A stretch of 64,000 nt of DNA from Armillaria gallica (lineage: Eukaryota > Basidiomycota > Agaricomycetes > Agaricales > Physalacriaceae). Made by a program: the position numbers and the translations under genes. Shown here one piece after another: positions 53,812 to 63,278 of the stretch (position 1 is the stretch's first letter; the number at the start of each line of letters is the position of its first letter). Below the pieces are notes generated by a model. It was not told where the DNA came from. It did no database searches and was given only the letters and a program-made list of their open reading frames with translations. The DNA lies in the NCBI GenBank assembly GCA_037576215.1, contig JBANDB010000005.1:5394001-5458000 (forward strand), written 5' to 3'.

Positions 53812-55021
53812 CTACCGTCGCTCCCGAAGGGCTACGAATGCTTCGTTTACGTCTCTTTGGATACGAGGCAAATGAGACACAAGACGCGTGAACCGGTAAC
53901 TGATATCAATGGTCACCAATCTCAGCGATACCATCGAAGGAGCGCTAAGAACAGCATCAAACTTTGACCACATCGCCGTGTTCAAATACTCCGTATTGTA
54001 TTCGGAGAGTACGATCGAAATCACGATGTGTTCGATACGAGAGACACCGCCGATAGCAAGATTGAGCTGCCACCAGTGCGCGATGGGACACTCGGAAGAA
54101 TCGGTTGCATTGAGCCCGGTCACTCCATATCTCAAATTGAAGGAGAGACGCCGCAGATGAGATATGTTCGTCGGTGACGTGGCAGTCTTCCAATGATCTG
54201 TTGCGTGCATGAGATATCAGTCCCAGTAAAGACGTCAAACGCTTACAAGGATAATCACAACAGATAAACTGCAGCTCCTCCAGCGTATGGGACGTTTCTT
54301 TCAAGAGAGCATCCAGCTGGGGTAAATCCCAACAACGCACGAAATCAACGGACAAGTACCGGAGCCGACTGACGGAGAAGGGGATAGCCAACTTGCCCAC
54401 CGAACGGAAACAGTCGATGAACGGATTCAACTCCTGCAAAATGCGAAGATCCAGTCTACGAATCGGAAGCCCCGGTCCTCCGGTGAAAGTCTCCACGAAC
54501 GCCTTGGATTCAAGGGCCTTGATAGTTTGGCCTTCCAGGTCCAGAATATCCGTGGAAGGAAACTGCTCTAGCAAAAGACAGATCTCTTTGAATCGCAGCC
54601 CCCATGATTGGATGGAGACATGAGTTACGGAAGTACGGCGGGCCGGCTCAAGTTCCCGTAAAATTCGTGCGAAGGGTAAAAGATCGCATCGCGTCAACGA
54701 TACCTGCTCCAAATTGACAGCAGCTGCTATTACGTTGCGTGCGCGGCAGGGATTGGTGCCAAAGTCGCTGAAAGAGATATGTCTCACGAGTGATGGGATT
54801 TCAGGGGAACAAAGGCAGATGGCTTCGAATTTGGAACATTTATTGGGAGTCAGATGGATGGTCTGGAAGAAGTTGGCACGAGCACGAGAGGAAAAGGACC
54901 GACAAAGGGTACTGCATAGTCTAAGCGTGATGGTGTCTACAAAAAATTCATTGACGATGGCGTCAATAATTTCCTGTGGCAGGTCTGAGACAGAGGTGGG
55001 GGTGCTTTCGTTGGAGGACAT
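53812..55021 (-). CDS. F-box-like protein
   Basis: F-box proteins link substrates to SCF ubiquitin ligases; Agaricomycetes have hundreds. The start at 55021 (MSSNESTPTSVSDLPQEIID) begins with the F-box: LPQEIIDAIVNEFFVDTITL, then RLCSTLCRSFSSRARANFFQ and TIHLTPNKCSKF. The remaining 300 residues form repeated leucine-rich strands (LVRHISFSDFG, NLEQVSLTRCDLLPF, VTHVSIQSWGLRFKEI, LRYLSVDFVRCWDLPQLDAL) and HTLEELQFICCDYP before an intron of about 50 bp near 54200-54250. The last exon ends DVNEAFVALRERR at 53812. This is the usual F-box plus LRR-like layout of the order. Substrate unknown. Confidence 0.85.
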
Positions 55022-55334
55022 TTGAGAAACCGACGCAGGCTTCCTGTTCGCCAAATATTGCGCGATAAGCAAAGTAGGTTTGATATCGTTGATGATGGTC
55101 GTATACGACAAGGGGCAACGTTAACGGCATCATCATTACGTACAAGATCACCTTTTGAACCTGAACCAAACTTATGGTTCTTGTGTATTTTCAGTCATTT
55201 CCAAGTCATTTCTCAGATGCCAGTTCATCTTGGACTCGTATGACGACGACGGTGAGTCGACCGGTAAAATTACCCAATGATATCTCATTCAAAACGATAG
55301 TATTACATGGTGGGAGCAAAGAAGTATCAAAGTT
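55022..55334. other. Region between the F-box and XPA-C-like copy 2 genes
   Basis: Tail-to-head minus-strand spacer of about 310 bp. It should hold the F-box promoter. No other feature seen. Confidence 0.4.
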
Positions 55335-56724
55335 CTAGTAGACCACACTGAGATCTGGGGCAGACTCCATCCTACAGCCATCACAGTGTCCTGGAGCGCA
55401 GGTTTTGCGCATAAATTCGTCGCCTATGGGGTCATACGGAGGCCACCAAACCTCAAGAAGGGCTCTGTCATCCAGCTCCGAGGTCTTTCTAGACTTCTTC
55501 AGCGCAATTGGGCTAAGAGCGAATTCGATCATCAAGTCCTCCGGGTAAGTTCCCCAGTCCCAATAATTCTTCGACACGGCATCATTTGAAAGATCAAGAA
55601 CCCTACAGATGGCAGCTTTAGATGTCCGCCAAAGAAAGCTTCCATAGGAAACGTACTTTCGGTTGTGCCCATCGAACCCGCCATGACAATCCATGGCGCG
55701 CTGTTGAACTTCGTTGTAGTCGAGCCCTTCCGATGATTCAAGGGCAGACCCAGTGTTAATACTCTTCCTCTCGAGTCCTTCAAGTTCATATCGACGCAGC
55801 TAACGAACCGATTAACTCCGGCAACATATATAGCGATCATTGCGTACCAGGAACAGGTTCATGGCCTCTAACTCTGTGATAAGCCTGGATCCAGGCCTCA
55901 TAGCAAAGTTATTCGGTAGGGAGGGTTTCGTGCATTCGAATGTCGGAGGCTCATACGACGCAGGCGTTTCAGCATAGTCTGGAACCCAAAGCGTCAGGCA
56001 GTCCGTGAGGACTTTTTTGTTCTCCCTTGCTTCGTTTTCTTCCCTCTCGCCCAAAATGTCTCGTCCAGTCTTGGTAAGTCGAGCGATTCGAGCAATAGGC
56101 GCACCAGTTTCGTCGTGGCTTTTGGTAAGGCTATGGGAAAAAATATCAAAGGAGGTAAATGTCTATGGCTAATAAATACGCACTACTCAACGAGATTCTC
56201 CGCTTCATCTATTAGCTCGGGGCCGTTCTTTCTTCGACAGATGTCTTTGACATCTCGAAGAGAATAAAGCTTCATCTTGAAGCCGCTCGCTGCCAACTGT
56301 TGTTCATAAGGAAGGGAATCCAGATCCCTATCGTTAAGTTTGTACGTCTCTTTTGCTAAGCGAGATGAATCATATGATCAGTCTCGTAGATAAACGATAC
56401 AGTGCTTACCCTTGCTCTTAGTGATCGTCTGTCCAATGGTAAGAGTCGCGGCTTAATATGTCAAGGTAGACAACTCACCTCCGTTCCCTGTGGTATTACA
56501 AACGAAGAATTGTACTCCCAAGGTACCATCTTCTTAACCTCTTCCTTCCAAGCCTTTTTCCTGTCTTTAGCCAACCTCGCATTTTTCTCTTCTTCTGTCT
56601 CCTCTTCGACAGCCTCCTTGGCTCGCCGCTTTGAGGGTCCACTCTTTGCAGTCTTCGCCCGCTTGGGGGTATCAGTATATTCATCATCTACTCCTGTGAT
56701 TTTCCTCTTGTTTTGCGACGACAT
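55335..56724 (-). CDS. XPA-C-like nuclear protein family, copy 2 (intact)
   Basis: From ATG 56724 the N-terminus is basic with two lysine clusters that resemble a bipartite nuclear signal (MSSQNKRKITGVDDEY, TPKRAKTAKSGPSKRRAKEA) and a charged helix (EEKNARLAKDRKKAWKEEVK). The next exons give TITKSKAKETYKLNDRDLDS, LPYEQQLAASGFKMKLYS and LRDVKDICRRKNGPELI. The arrangement TKSxAKxxYxLxDxDL ... MKLY ... V is like the C-terminal (MKLY-containing) segment of the DNA-repair protein XPA. The middle part has TLWVPDYAETPASYEPPTFE and YNEVQQRAMDCHGGFDGHNR. The end has LEVWWPPYDPIGDEFMRKTC and APGHCDGCRM, a Cys/His cluster that could bind metal. It ends at 55335. Eight exons join in phase. Family function unknown; the XPA resemblance is local and inferred by eye. 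Confidence 0.8.
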
Positions 56725-56892
56725 CGACAACTCTCGGGAAATTTTCAAAAATATCGCCCACTGAAAGACTCAAGGAGCTATAGAAATATAAGCACTTGAA
56801 GGTAGTGCCGTACCATAAGGGGAGTGGATAGGGGAATAGGGGAAGACGTGCTTTGTATGGGTTTCGGTTTTCGCCGAGACATATTCAGGTTT

Positions 56893-56900
56893 TATAAATA
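56893..56900 (+). promoter_or_regulatory. TATA box of orphan ORF copy 1
   Basis: TATAAATA stands 56 bp before the ATG at 56956. The second copy of the ORF (62285) has no such box at the matching place, because the duplicated segment begins only about 20-30 bp before the ATG. Confidence 0.6.
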
Positions 56901-56955
56901 GGACTCACGCCCATTCTGGTTTCGGTTTCAGACTCACGAGTTTGCTTACACGTCG

Positions 56956-57645
56956 ATGACCGAGCTACCATCCATCAACTACCTCCTATCAACTCTCGCT
57001 AAAACCCATGCTTTATTTTCAGACAGTGTCTGCCGCTTGGTTGCTCATGTCGACACCGCCGGCGCGCCGCCATCCACAGTTGCCCCTATCCTCTGTCTCG
57101 CTGTCAAGCTCAACGATTCCACCTATTGTACGATAAGAGACTTTTGCATACTCCTCGAGATTGGGTGCAAATCCACATCTGGCCGTTGCACAAGTGCCCA
57201 TAGCAAGACATACGACGAATATTTTAATTCGGTGGCAACTCACTGTCGAAAGGCAAGACAGAACCTTGTTCCCGCCATGGAAAACAATCTCGTGGACCTT
57301 GAGTCGCGTCTCGTTTCCCACCTATCTGGCTTGGATATGATGGAAAGATTTCTTCGCTTTATGAAGGGAATTCCAAGGTTCTGGTCCGGACACATCAGCC
57401 TTGATGACCTTATCTTCTCCGTCCGCAATTCATGCCGCACCATGATGATCTGCTTCGATTATGTCAAGCGCTATGCGCGCAGTATCAGAGACCGTTTCCA
57501 CGACAGATGTTGGGTAATCCGCCATAAAGGTCGCCCGGATCTACAATGGTGCCTGCTCGGTATCATACATTCGTTGGAGCAGACCATATACACAGTCTTG
57601 ACGAATTCTCATCAAGGACCTTTGTTTTGCAATGTAGGGATGTGA
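56956..57645 (+). CDS. Orphan intronless ORF, copy 1 (229 residues)
   Basis: A single open exon without introns encodes MTELPSINYLLSTLAKTHAL, TVAPILCLAVKLNDSTYCTI, RDFCILLEIGCKSTSGRCTS, a helical stretch with MMERFLRFMKGIPRFWSGHI and MMICFDYVKRYARSIRDRFH, and ends near LTNSHQGPLFCNVGM. It is helix-rich with several cysteines and no signal peptide. About 90 percent of residues are shared with the ORF at 62285. By eye, most nucleotide differences between the two change the amino acid. Lack of introns is unusual in this window and may point to a retro-copy, or to a short orphan family. Just downstream lies the UbiA pseudogene. Not recognised. Confidence 0.7.
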   Translation: MTELPSINYLLSTLAKTHALFSDSVCRLVAHVDTAGAPPSTVAPILCLAVKLNDSTYCTIRDFCILLEIGCKSTSGRCTSAHSKTYDEYFNSVATHCRKARQNLVPAMENNLVDLESRLVSHLSGLDMMERFLRFMKGIPRFWSGHISLDDLIFSVRNSCRTMMICFDYVKRYARSIRDRFHDRCWVIRHKGRPDLQWCLLGIIHSLEQTIYTVLTNSHQGPLFCNVGM

Positions 57646-57714
57646 ACCTCGCTTGCTTAATGGTTCATTCTGAACGAGAGTTTCGAGTCTTTTTCTACGT
57701 CCTCGAACCGCCGA

Positions 57715-58130
57715 CTCTTACGGCGAAATTCCCTACTGCGCCCTCACGGATGCATACCTTGGGTGAACGATCACATACGAGACTGTGTATCAGCATCAGG
57801 ACAAAGCGGACAATGTCAAGATTGGCATCAAGTCTCTTGCTCGCCATCCTGTGTGACAAGCACACCGTCCCGTCAGCCGTCAGGTTCGCAGCCTTGATGT
57901 CATGGACCGGCTGCCTCGAAGAGCAGGGAATTGCTTACTACGGATCCGTGGCGCTTTCAGCATTTGCTTTTCTGAAATTGTTCATTGCGACGGATATCGA
58001 CAAGCCGAGACAGTGTACGCAAATTTTCTTACACACACCCACGGGCCATCATTGGGAATCTCATTCTCGCTGGATTGGTTGTTGATGCTGTTGTTCATCG
58101 GTTGTCGAAGGAATTCCTCTCTAAACCAAT
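57715..58130 (+). pseudogene. Fragment of a UbiA prenyltransferase
   Basis: In changing frames the sequence reads like the second half of the gene at 33349-34603: TYETVYQHQDK, DNVKIGIKSL, ILCDKHTVPSAV, FAALMSWTGCLEEQGIAYYG, SVALSAFAFLKLFIATDIDK and PRQCTQIFLHTPT, then NLILAG and LVVDAVVHRL-like sequence near the end. The N-terminal half with the first Asp-rich motif is missing, and at least three frameshifts occur, so it cannot encode an enzyme. It lies on the plus strand directly behind the orphan ORF copy 1. It is a decayed partial duplicate, not processed cleanly, because only part of the gene is present. Confidence 0.8.
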
Positions 58131-58476
58131 ACTTACGATTGTATAATTATATAACTCAACGATTCTTATCCGCTCGTAATATGATGTCTTTACTGAGTGA
58201 AATGCACAAGCAGCGTAAATCATGCATACAACGGAGATTAGATGTGTCATTTACCGAGCCGAATATTTCGCAGCAGACCGCAAATCTATGGAGCTGGTAC
58301 TAATTGTCTGCTCCGTCCCATCGTGTCTTGTAAAGCAAGACGTTTTAATTAAAGATCAGATTACAACAACGATATGTGACGGAGCATATCATACAACGAA
58401 GCAAGAAAGCACACTCATAATGCACTAGAATGTAAATCTACGCAAGCAATTCGCTGTAATACCAAAACATTTACCG
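58131..58476. other. AT-rich spacer
   Basis: Between two pseudogenes. No open frame, repeat or signal that I can support. Confidence 0.4.
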
Positions 58477-59660
58477 TTAGTGTATGGGGACCATCACCTG
58501 CTGTGGTTGGTACGCCCCATACGTATTCTGGTGATGAACACGACTATATGTCGCCGGTGAAGTCGAACTCACAGATCCTCCACTTCCAGGAGAATTTGCC
58601 TGCGGCCATGTAAAACTACGAAGAATCGTCAATGTCAGATCTATAAAACAGACATAAAACGTACCCAGGCATCAACATTCCCTGCCACCATTCAGGATTC
58701 TTGAGTGCCTGGATCGACACGAGTATGTCCACGTTTGCACCGCCAGGACTCCCAATAACCCCGTTTCTATTGACATTCCCGTTCCCATATTCGAAACTGA
58801 ATCGGTTCAGCGGCAGCTGCATACATCGCCTCTGGCTTATAAATCGGGATCTGTAGTTGTTGCTGCGGAGTGGGCTGATAACCTGCAGGATGGTGTCCAC
58901 TTTGTTCTTGGGCCGCCGAGAACTGCTGGTATTTACCACCGCCTCCGTCCATCCCGCCACCCCCGTTACCAGGTCCGCCCATGTTACTCGGAGGAATAGT
59001 CTACAAGCGCCCGACAGTCGCTCCCTAGCCATCACGTCGGTACTTGCCCAGTAACGTGGCCAAAAACCTAGCGTACAACTTGGGTATATGATGGTCGTCG
59101 ATGGCAATGCTAGATGGGCTGAGCTTCTGAATCAGAGTTCCAATGAGATCGAAGATTTCTTCTTCATCGGGTTTGCTGAGAAGAGCAGTAAATTCGGGTC
59201 GAAGCAACTGTTCTCGTATCAGTACCACAGAAGGACGAAGACCGAATATAACAGATACCTTAAGCAGGAACGCAGATGCAAAGGTCGCGAAGATGAAATG
59301 ACCATCCACATGATCCCACTTGGCGCAAGTTCTTCATCCATGCATCTGATCGCCGTCTTGACAGTTGAAAGACACTACAACATTATCTGTGAGCATTACT
59401 TTCGAAAGAAACTGATGACTACGAACCTTGTTGAAGAACAGATCATCACCGGCTTGTATACCTCTATGAAATGCTTGCTGAAATTCAAACGAGAACATCA
59501 CCAGTCGGGAACAGCGTACTAAACTGTGCAGAGAAACATCAGAGACTGCTAGCTTGAAGAGACGAAGCTAAACTTACAATGGCAACAACCTGGACAGCTC
59601 GCTGCAAAGGAGACCCATTTGTACATTGAAGCCTTCTATTAACCAACAGGATGGAGCTGC
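58477..59660 (-). pseudogene. Decayed fungal-specific transcription factor (C-terminal half)
   Basis: On the minus strand, several exons of a zinc-cluster-type regulator can be read in order but with lesions: NRRLQCTNGSPLQRAVQVVA, SFEFQQAFHRGIQAGDDLFF, HVDGHFIFATFASAFLLK, LLRPEFTALLSKPDEEEIFD and LIGTLIQKLSPSSIAIDDHH. Two in-frame TAG codons follow close together around KYRRDG. The tail MGGPGNGGGGMDGGGGKYQQ, a Gln-rich part, and NVDILVSIQALKNPEWWQGM then LMPGFTWPQANSPGSGG ends at 58477. At least two frameshifts and the two stops make it nonfunctional, and the N-terminal DNA-binding domain is absent. The family assignment rests on the fungal-specific TF-like helical core and the QALKNPEWW type ending, and is an inference. 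Confidence 0.65.
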
Positions 59661-60569
59661 TGCGTACTGAACGATTTAATGAATGAGTAATGGGATGGGA
59701 TCAACGAACATACCACGGTGCGTCCTTCCTTGCATATAGTCTCCTCTCCTCTCCATAACCATCGTCCCTCAGCGACTTCACTAGACTACGAGTGCTGGTA
59801 TTTGACGGCGGCTGGGTCCTTCTACACTTCGTCGGCATCGATGTTCTGGCGTGGGTATGAGAAAGAAGGCCGGTAGCCCGATCCAACAGCCGATCACGGC
59901 GGTGTTTTGCCCAGCACAGCCACGCGATCGTCTTCCAACGTAGCAACTTCGATGTCCGTTCTCTCATCGGGTCGTCGGGTCGTCGGGTTATCGTGTTGCC
60001 CTCGATGTTCCGGTGTACATGATACCCCTTTGCCTTACTCTACACTGGAGCAAGCTGGCCTTAATTATCTATGCTATGCACATCTGTGGCGCATCAGCCC
60101 TCACTGGAGTGACTGAACTGAGAAGTACCCCCACCAAATCTACGCTGTCTAGTATGTAAACAATGCCGGATCTATGCCCTATTCGATGTTTCAAACTTCA
60201 GCTTAACTTCTCTGGAAGATCCGAGAAATATGCCAACTCTTTGACATCTGTATGCTTGGTGTCTGTATCATTCACTCTGCGAGCCTTCCTCATGACGCTG
60301 CTTTTACAAGTCCTCAAATCTGATTAACGCATCGGCTGGACTAGCAATTGGCATCGTCTTTGAACCAAATACAAAGAAACTGGTAGATTTGTGGCGAGAC
60401 TTTCATATTTCTCTACCATGGGGTAGTTTAGCTGCTAGCAGATCAGTGATCACCGGCCGAAGCAACGAAGAAGCCTTTTCACTTTGGTTCTGTTTGCTTG
60501 CGGTGTCTGTCAACCCCAGGGCGTGCTTGCGAAAACCCGTTTTCTCCTCTCCCTCTCGCTGTATTCTAA
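59661..60569. other. Intergenic region
   Basis: A short GTCGG repeat (three to four units, about 59966-59990) is present. The minus-strand frame 59701-59967 might be a leftover exon of the decayed transcription factor, but I cannot show a splice join. The last part should hold the promoter of the gene at 60570. Confidence 0.4.
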
Positions 60570-61640
60570 ATGTCCTCTTCGGAGGACGCTGCGATTGATG
60601 CCGAGGAGGGCCAATCCACATCCATCGAAAATAAATCTCCCAGCCAAATTACCTATCATTACAATGCCCTTTCTCAGCAACGGTTTCACACCTTCGATCT
60701 CAATACGTCGAACCAAGGTTTCTTGGTTGATCTGCTTCATACAAAGGCCAAAATCAAGTATGATGCCCATGTCATGCTAGCGAAACGCCTGGAAGACGTG
60801 AAAATTGTAGCAAAGGAACTCTCAGGCAGAGTAATGTGAGTACTCTGTCGTTTTTCTGCTGTAATTCAACGACACCATCAATGCAGATTCCGATATATGC
60901 ATCAACATCTGAAGAAGTCATTGGGTGTTGTAGTCCATTTGGTGGCGGCATGTCAGGCTCTTGATGGTCCTTTCGAGGAATTTTTGGGGCAAGCCACCCG
61001 GGAGCCTGTGAAGGCAGCCATAGCGGAGGGAACCATCGGTCGCAACGAAGATGATGACGAGACACCGATCACTGTGCCTCGTGAGCAGTATGGAAACTTT
61101 CAACACCTCATCAAGCAGACGATGAAGGAGTTCAGGGATCGCCTGACTGTCATGGTAAGGTTTTTGGTTTGTCATACGTGCGTTCTGAATAGAATATTTT
61201 GCCAGGGGTTCGACGAGTACACTTTCGATAACCATTTTAGTCTTGCCTACGCTGAAGCGGCGGCTATTATAATGCTCACCACGAGTGTTGCGTTAGCCGT
61301 GGCGAGCTTTTACATTCAAGAGGCGACGACTATGGCAAGAATAACAGCAGCAATCCTAGCAGTGCTATCTGCCATGTCAAAATATGTTGCGAGTGAGACA
61401 TCATTTCGAGCTATACCTCTGTGCATAATTAACGGGAGTCTTCTAGCTTTCGTACCTGTTGTTAAGGAGGCAAAACTCGCGAAAGAACATCTATACCAAG
61501 ATGTTGCTTTGTTCTTTTGGGCATGGAAGGAGGTGCAAGGTCTCATCTCCCAGGTGGAGCAGGAACTCGATGCTAAAGCCTTAAATTTCTTATCCAAATT
61601 CAAAAAATCAGTTCGTTATATCAGGTGGCCTGTTCGATGA
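60570..61640 (+). CDS. Hypothetical helical protein with a central hydrophobic hairpin
   Basis: From ATG 60570: MSSSEDAAIDAEEGQSTSIE, then ALSQQRFHTFDLNTSNQGFL and a long helical part (HVMLAKRLEDVKIVAKELSG). An intron of about 48 bp (GTGAGT...TGCAG) leads to FRYMHQHLKKSLGVVVHLVA and EQYGNFQHLIKQTMKEFRDR. A second intron (GTAAGG...GCCAG) leads to FDEYTFDNHFSLAYAEAAAI, then two closely spaced hydrophobic segments (IIMLTTSVALAVASFYI and MARITAAILAVLSAMSKYV), a third (IPLCIINGSLLAFVPVV), and a helical end (EVQGLISQVEQELDAKALNF). An extra intron may shorten the last residues. The plan, a helical bundle broken by a hydrophobic hairpin, is shared by membrane-inserting helical proteins, but I cannot name a family; ordinary transmembrane protein is equally possible. 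Confidence 0.7.
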
Positions 61641-61847
61641 CATTCTGCTCATACTAATGAACTTGCAGTAATTCAGTGATGTCGACGGTGATGAGGGACC
61701 ACTGTTCCTCAAGAAAAAATAACTTTCACCTGATATGTGTTCCCGAAACCGCTGTCTAGAGTGAGTTGTTGTAGCCTCTGTTCCTACCACCCAAAATTGA
61801 CACCACACCCCTAGCGCTTCAATTCTAAACCCCGTTGCTGAAAAGCT

Positions 61848-61901
61848 GAAGAAGAAGAAGAAAAAGAAGAAAAAGAAGAAAAAGAAGGAGGAGGAGGAGG
61901 C
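61848..61901 (+). repeat. Purine microsatellite (GAA/AAG, then GAG)
   Basis: About 54 purines without interruption: GAAGAAGAAGAAAAAGAAG, more AAG units, then GGAGGAGGAGG. On the minus strand this creates a poly-Phe tract in a spurious frame (61608-62039). Simple repeat only. Confidence 0.85.
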
Positions 61902-62284
61902 CGGACGGTGCATTACGTGCGTTACGATTCCTGTTGTAATATTGTCCTCGATTCTCATCCCCTTACCTAGACAATAATCTCGACACTGAGATATTGGGGT
62001 ATTTGGTCCTGTATGGTCTGCTCCTGTTCTTTCTCGCATCGGAGTTGCCTGGGATCCATATGTTTTGCATCTGAAAATGTAATTCGTAATGTTGTCTTTT
62101 AAGTAAAGATTAATATTCCTTTTTTGAATGTTGATTTTGCGATGTCACGCTTAGTATCGTTGAGTAGTAGTAGTTCACAAGACCAGCATCAAAGTTCAGG
62201 TCAGTTCCCGTCGCCGCAAAGAAGCGGTGCATATCATGTCTAAAATAGTGTGGCTATGCACTTACAAGTTTGCTTTACACGTCG
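61902..62284. other. Intergenic region
   Basis: No gene seen. The last 25 bp before 62285 match the sequence before orphan ORF copy 1 and mark the start of the duplicated segment. Confidence 0.45.
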
Positions 62285-62983
62285 ATGACCGAGCTACCAT
62301 CCATCAATTGCCTCCTATCAACTCTCGCTAAATCCCATGCTTTATTTTCAGACAGCGTCTGCTACTTGGCTGATCATGTCGACACCGCCGGCGCGCCGCC
62401 ATCCACAGTTGCCCCTATCCTCTGCCTCGCTGTCAAGCTCAACGATTCCATCTATTGTACGATAAGAGACTTTTGCATACTCCTCGAGATTGGGTGCGAA
62501 TCCACATCTGGCCGTTGCACAAGTGTCCATAGCAAGACATACGACGAATATTTCAATTCGGTGGCAGCTCACTGCCGAAAGGCAAGACAGAACCTTGTTC
62601 CCGCCATGGAAAATAATCTAGCGGACCTGGCACTGCGTCTCGATTCCCACCTATCTGGCTTGGATATGATGGAAAGATTTCTTCGCTTTATGAAGGGAAT
62701 TCCAAGGTTCTGGTCCGGACACATCAGCCTTGATGACCTTATCTTCTCCGTCCGCAGTTCATGCCGCACCATGATGATCTGCCTCACTTGTGTCGAGCGC
62801 TATGCGCGCAGTGTCCGAGACCGTTTCCACGACAGACGTTGGATAACGCGCCATAAAGGTCGCCCGGATCTGCAATGGTGCCTGCTCGGTATCATAGATT
62901 CGCTGGAACAAACCATAGACACAGTCTTAACGAATTCTCATAGAGGACCCTTTTTTTCAGTATGGGAATGTAAATCTCGCTAG
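62285..62983 (+). CDS. Orphan intronless ORF, copy 2 (232 residues)
   Basis: From ATG 62285 it encodes MTELPSINCLLSTLAKSHAL and continues in parallel with copy 1 (56956) to the end, where the last residues differ (GPFFSVWECKSR). The frame is intact. Identity to copy 1 is roughly 90 percent of residues, with changes spread over the length, among them FDY to LTC and ESRL to ALRL. About 60 bp after the stop are still similar, then the copies diverge. No TATA box is found upstream. Both copies are followed by remnants of other genes: UbiA behind copy 1, caspase-like C-terminus behind copy 2. Confidence 0.7.
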   Translation: MTELPSINCLLSTLAKSHALFSDSVCYLADHVDTAGAPPSTVAPILCLAVKLNDSIYCTIRDFCILLEIGCESTSGRCTSVHSKTYDEYFNSVAAHCRKARQNLVPAMENNLADLALRLDSHLSGLDMMERFLRFMKGIPRFWSGHISLDDLIFSVRSSCRTMMICLTCVERYARSVRDRFHDRRWITRHKGRPDLQWCLLGIIDSLEQTIDTVLTNSHRGPFFSVWECKSR

Positions 62984-63278
62984 CTGACTGGTTCATTCCG
63001 AACGAGAGTTTCGAGTTTTTTTCTACGTTCTGTCCCTCCCTCCGATCAAAAGGTCTGTATCGTCGTCTATCTACGAGAGACTAATAAAAATCTACTGTGA
63101 CCAGACTTCGTTGACGGTGTGAATTCCGACGTCAAAGGAACCGAGAGATGTGTCCATGCTTAAATCAAGTTTATAATGATAGAAGGCTACGAATTGCTTA
63201 CCCATGGACAGTACTGAAACGGGTACAGTGTCAAGGCGCCGATGGCAAAGAAACGGAAACTGTACCACCATCCCCGGA
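62984..63278. other. Spacer with a dispersed short repeat
   Basis: The stretch contains the 26-bp sequence shared with 17284-17310 (at 63058-63084) and otherwise no feature. Confidence 0.4.

Noticed and set aside
61608..62039. Minus-strand open frame with a long poly-Phe tract
   Set aside because: It is created by the GAA microsatellite at 61848-61901 read on the other strand.
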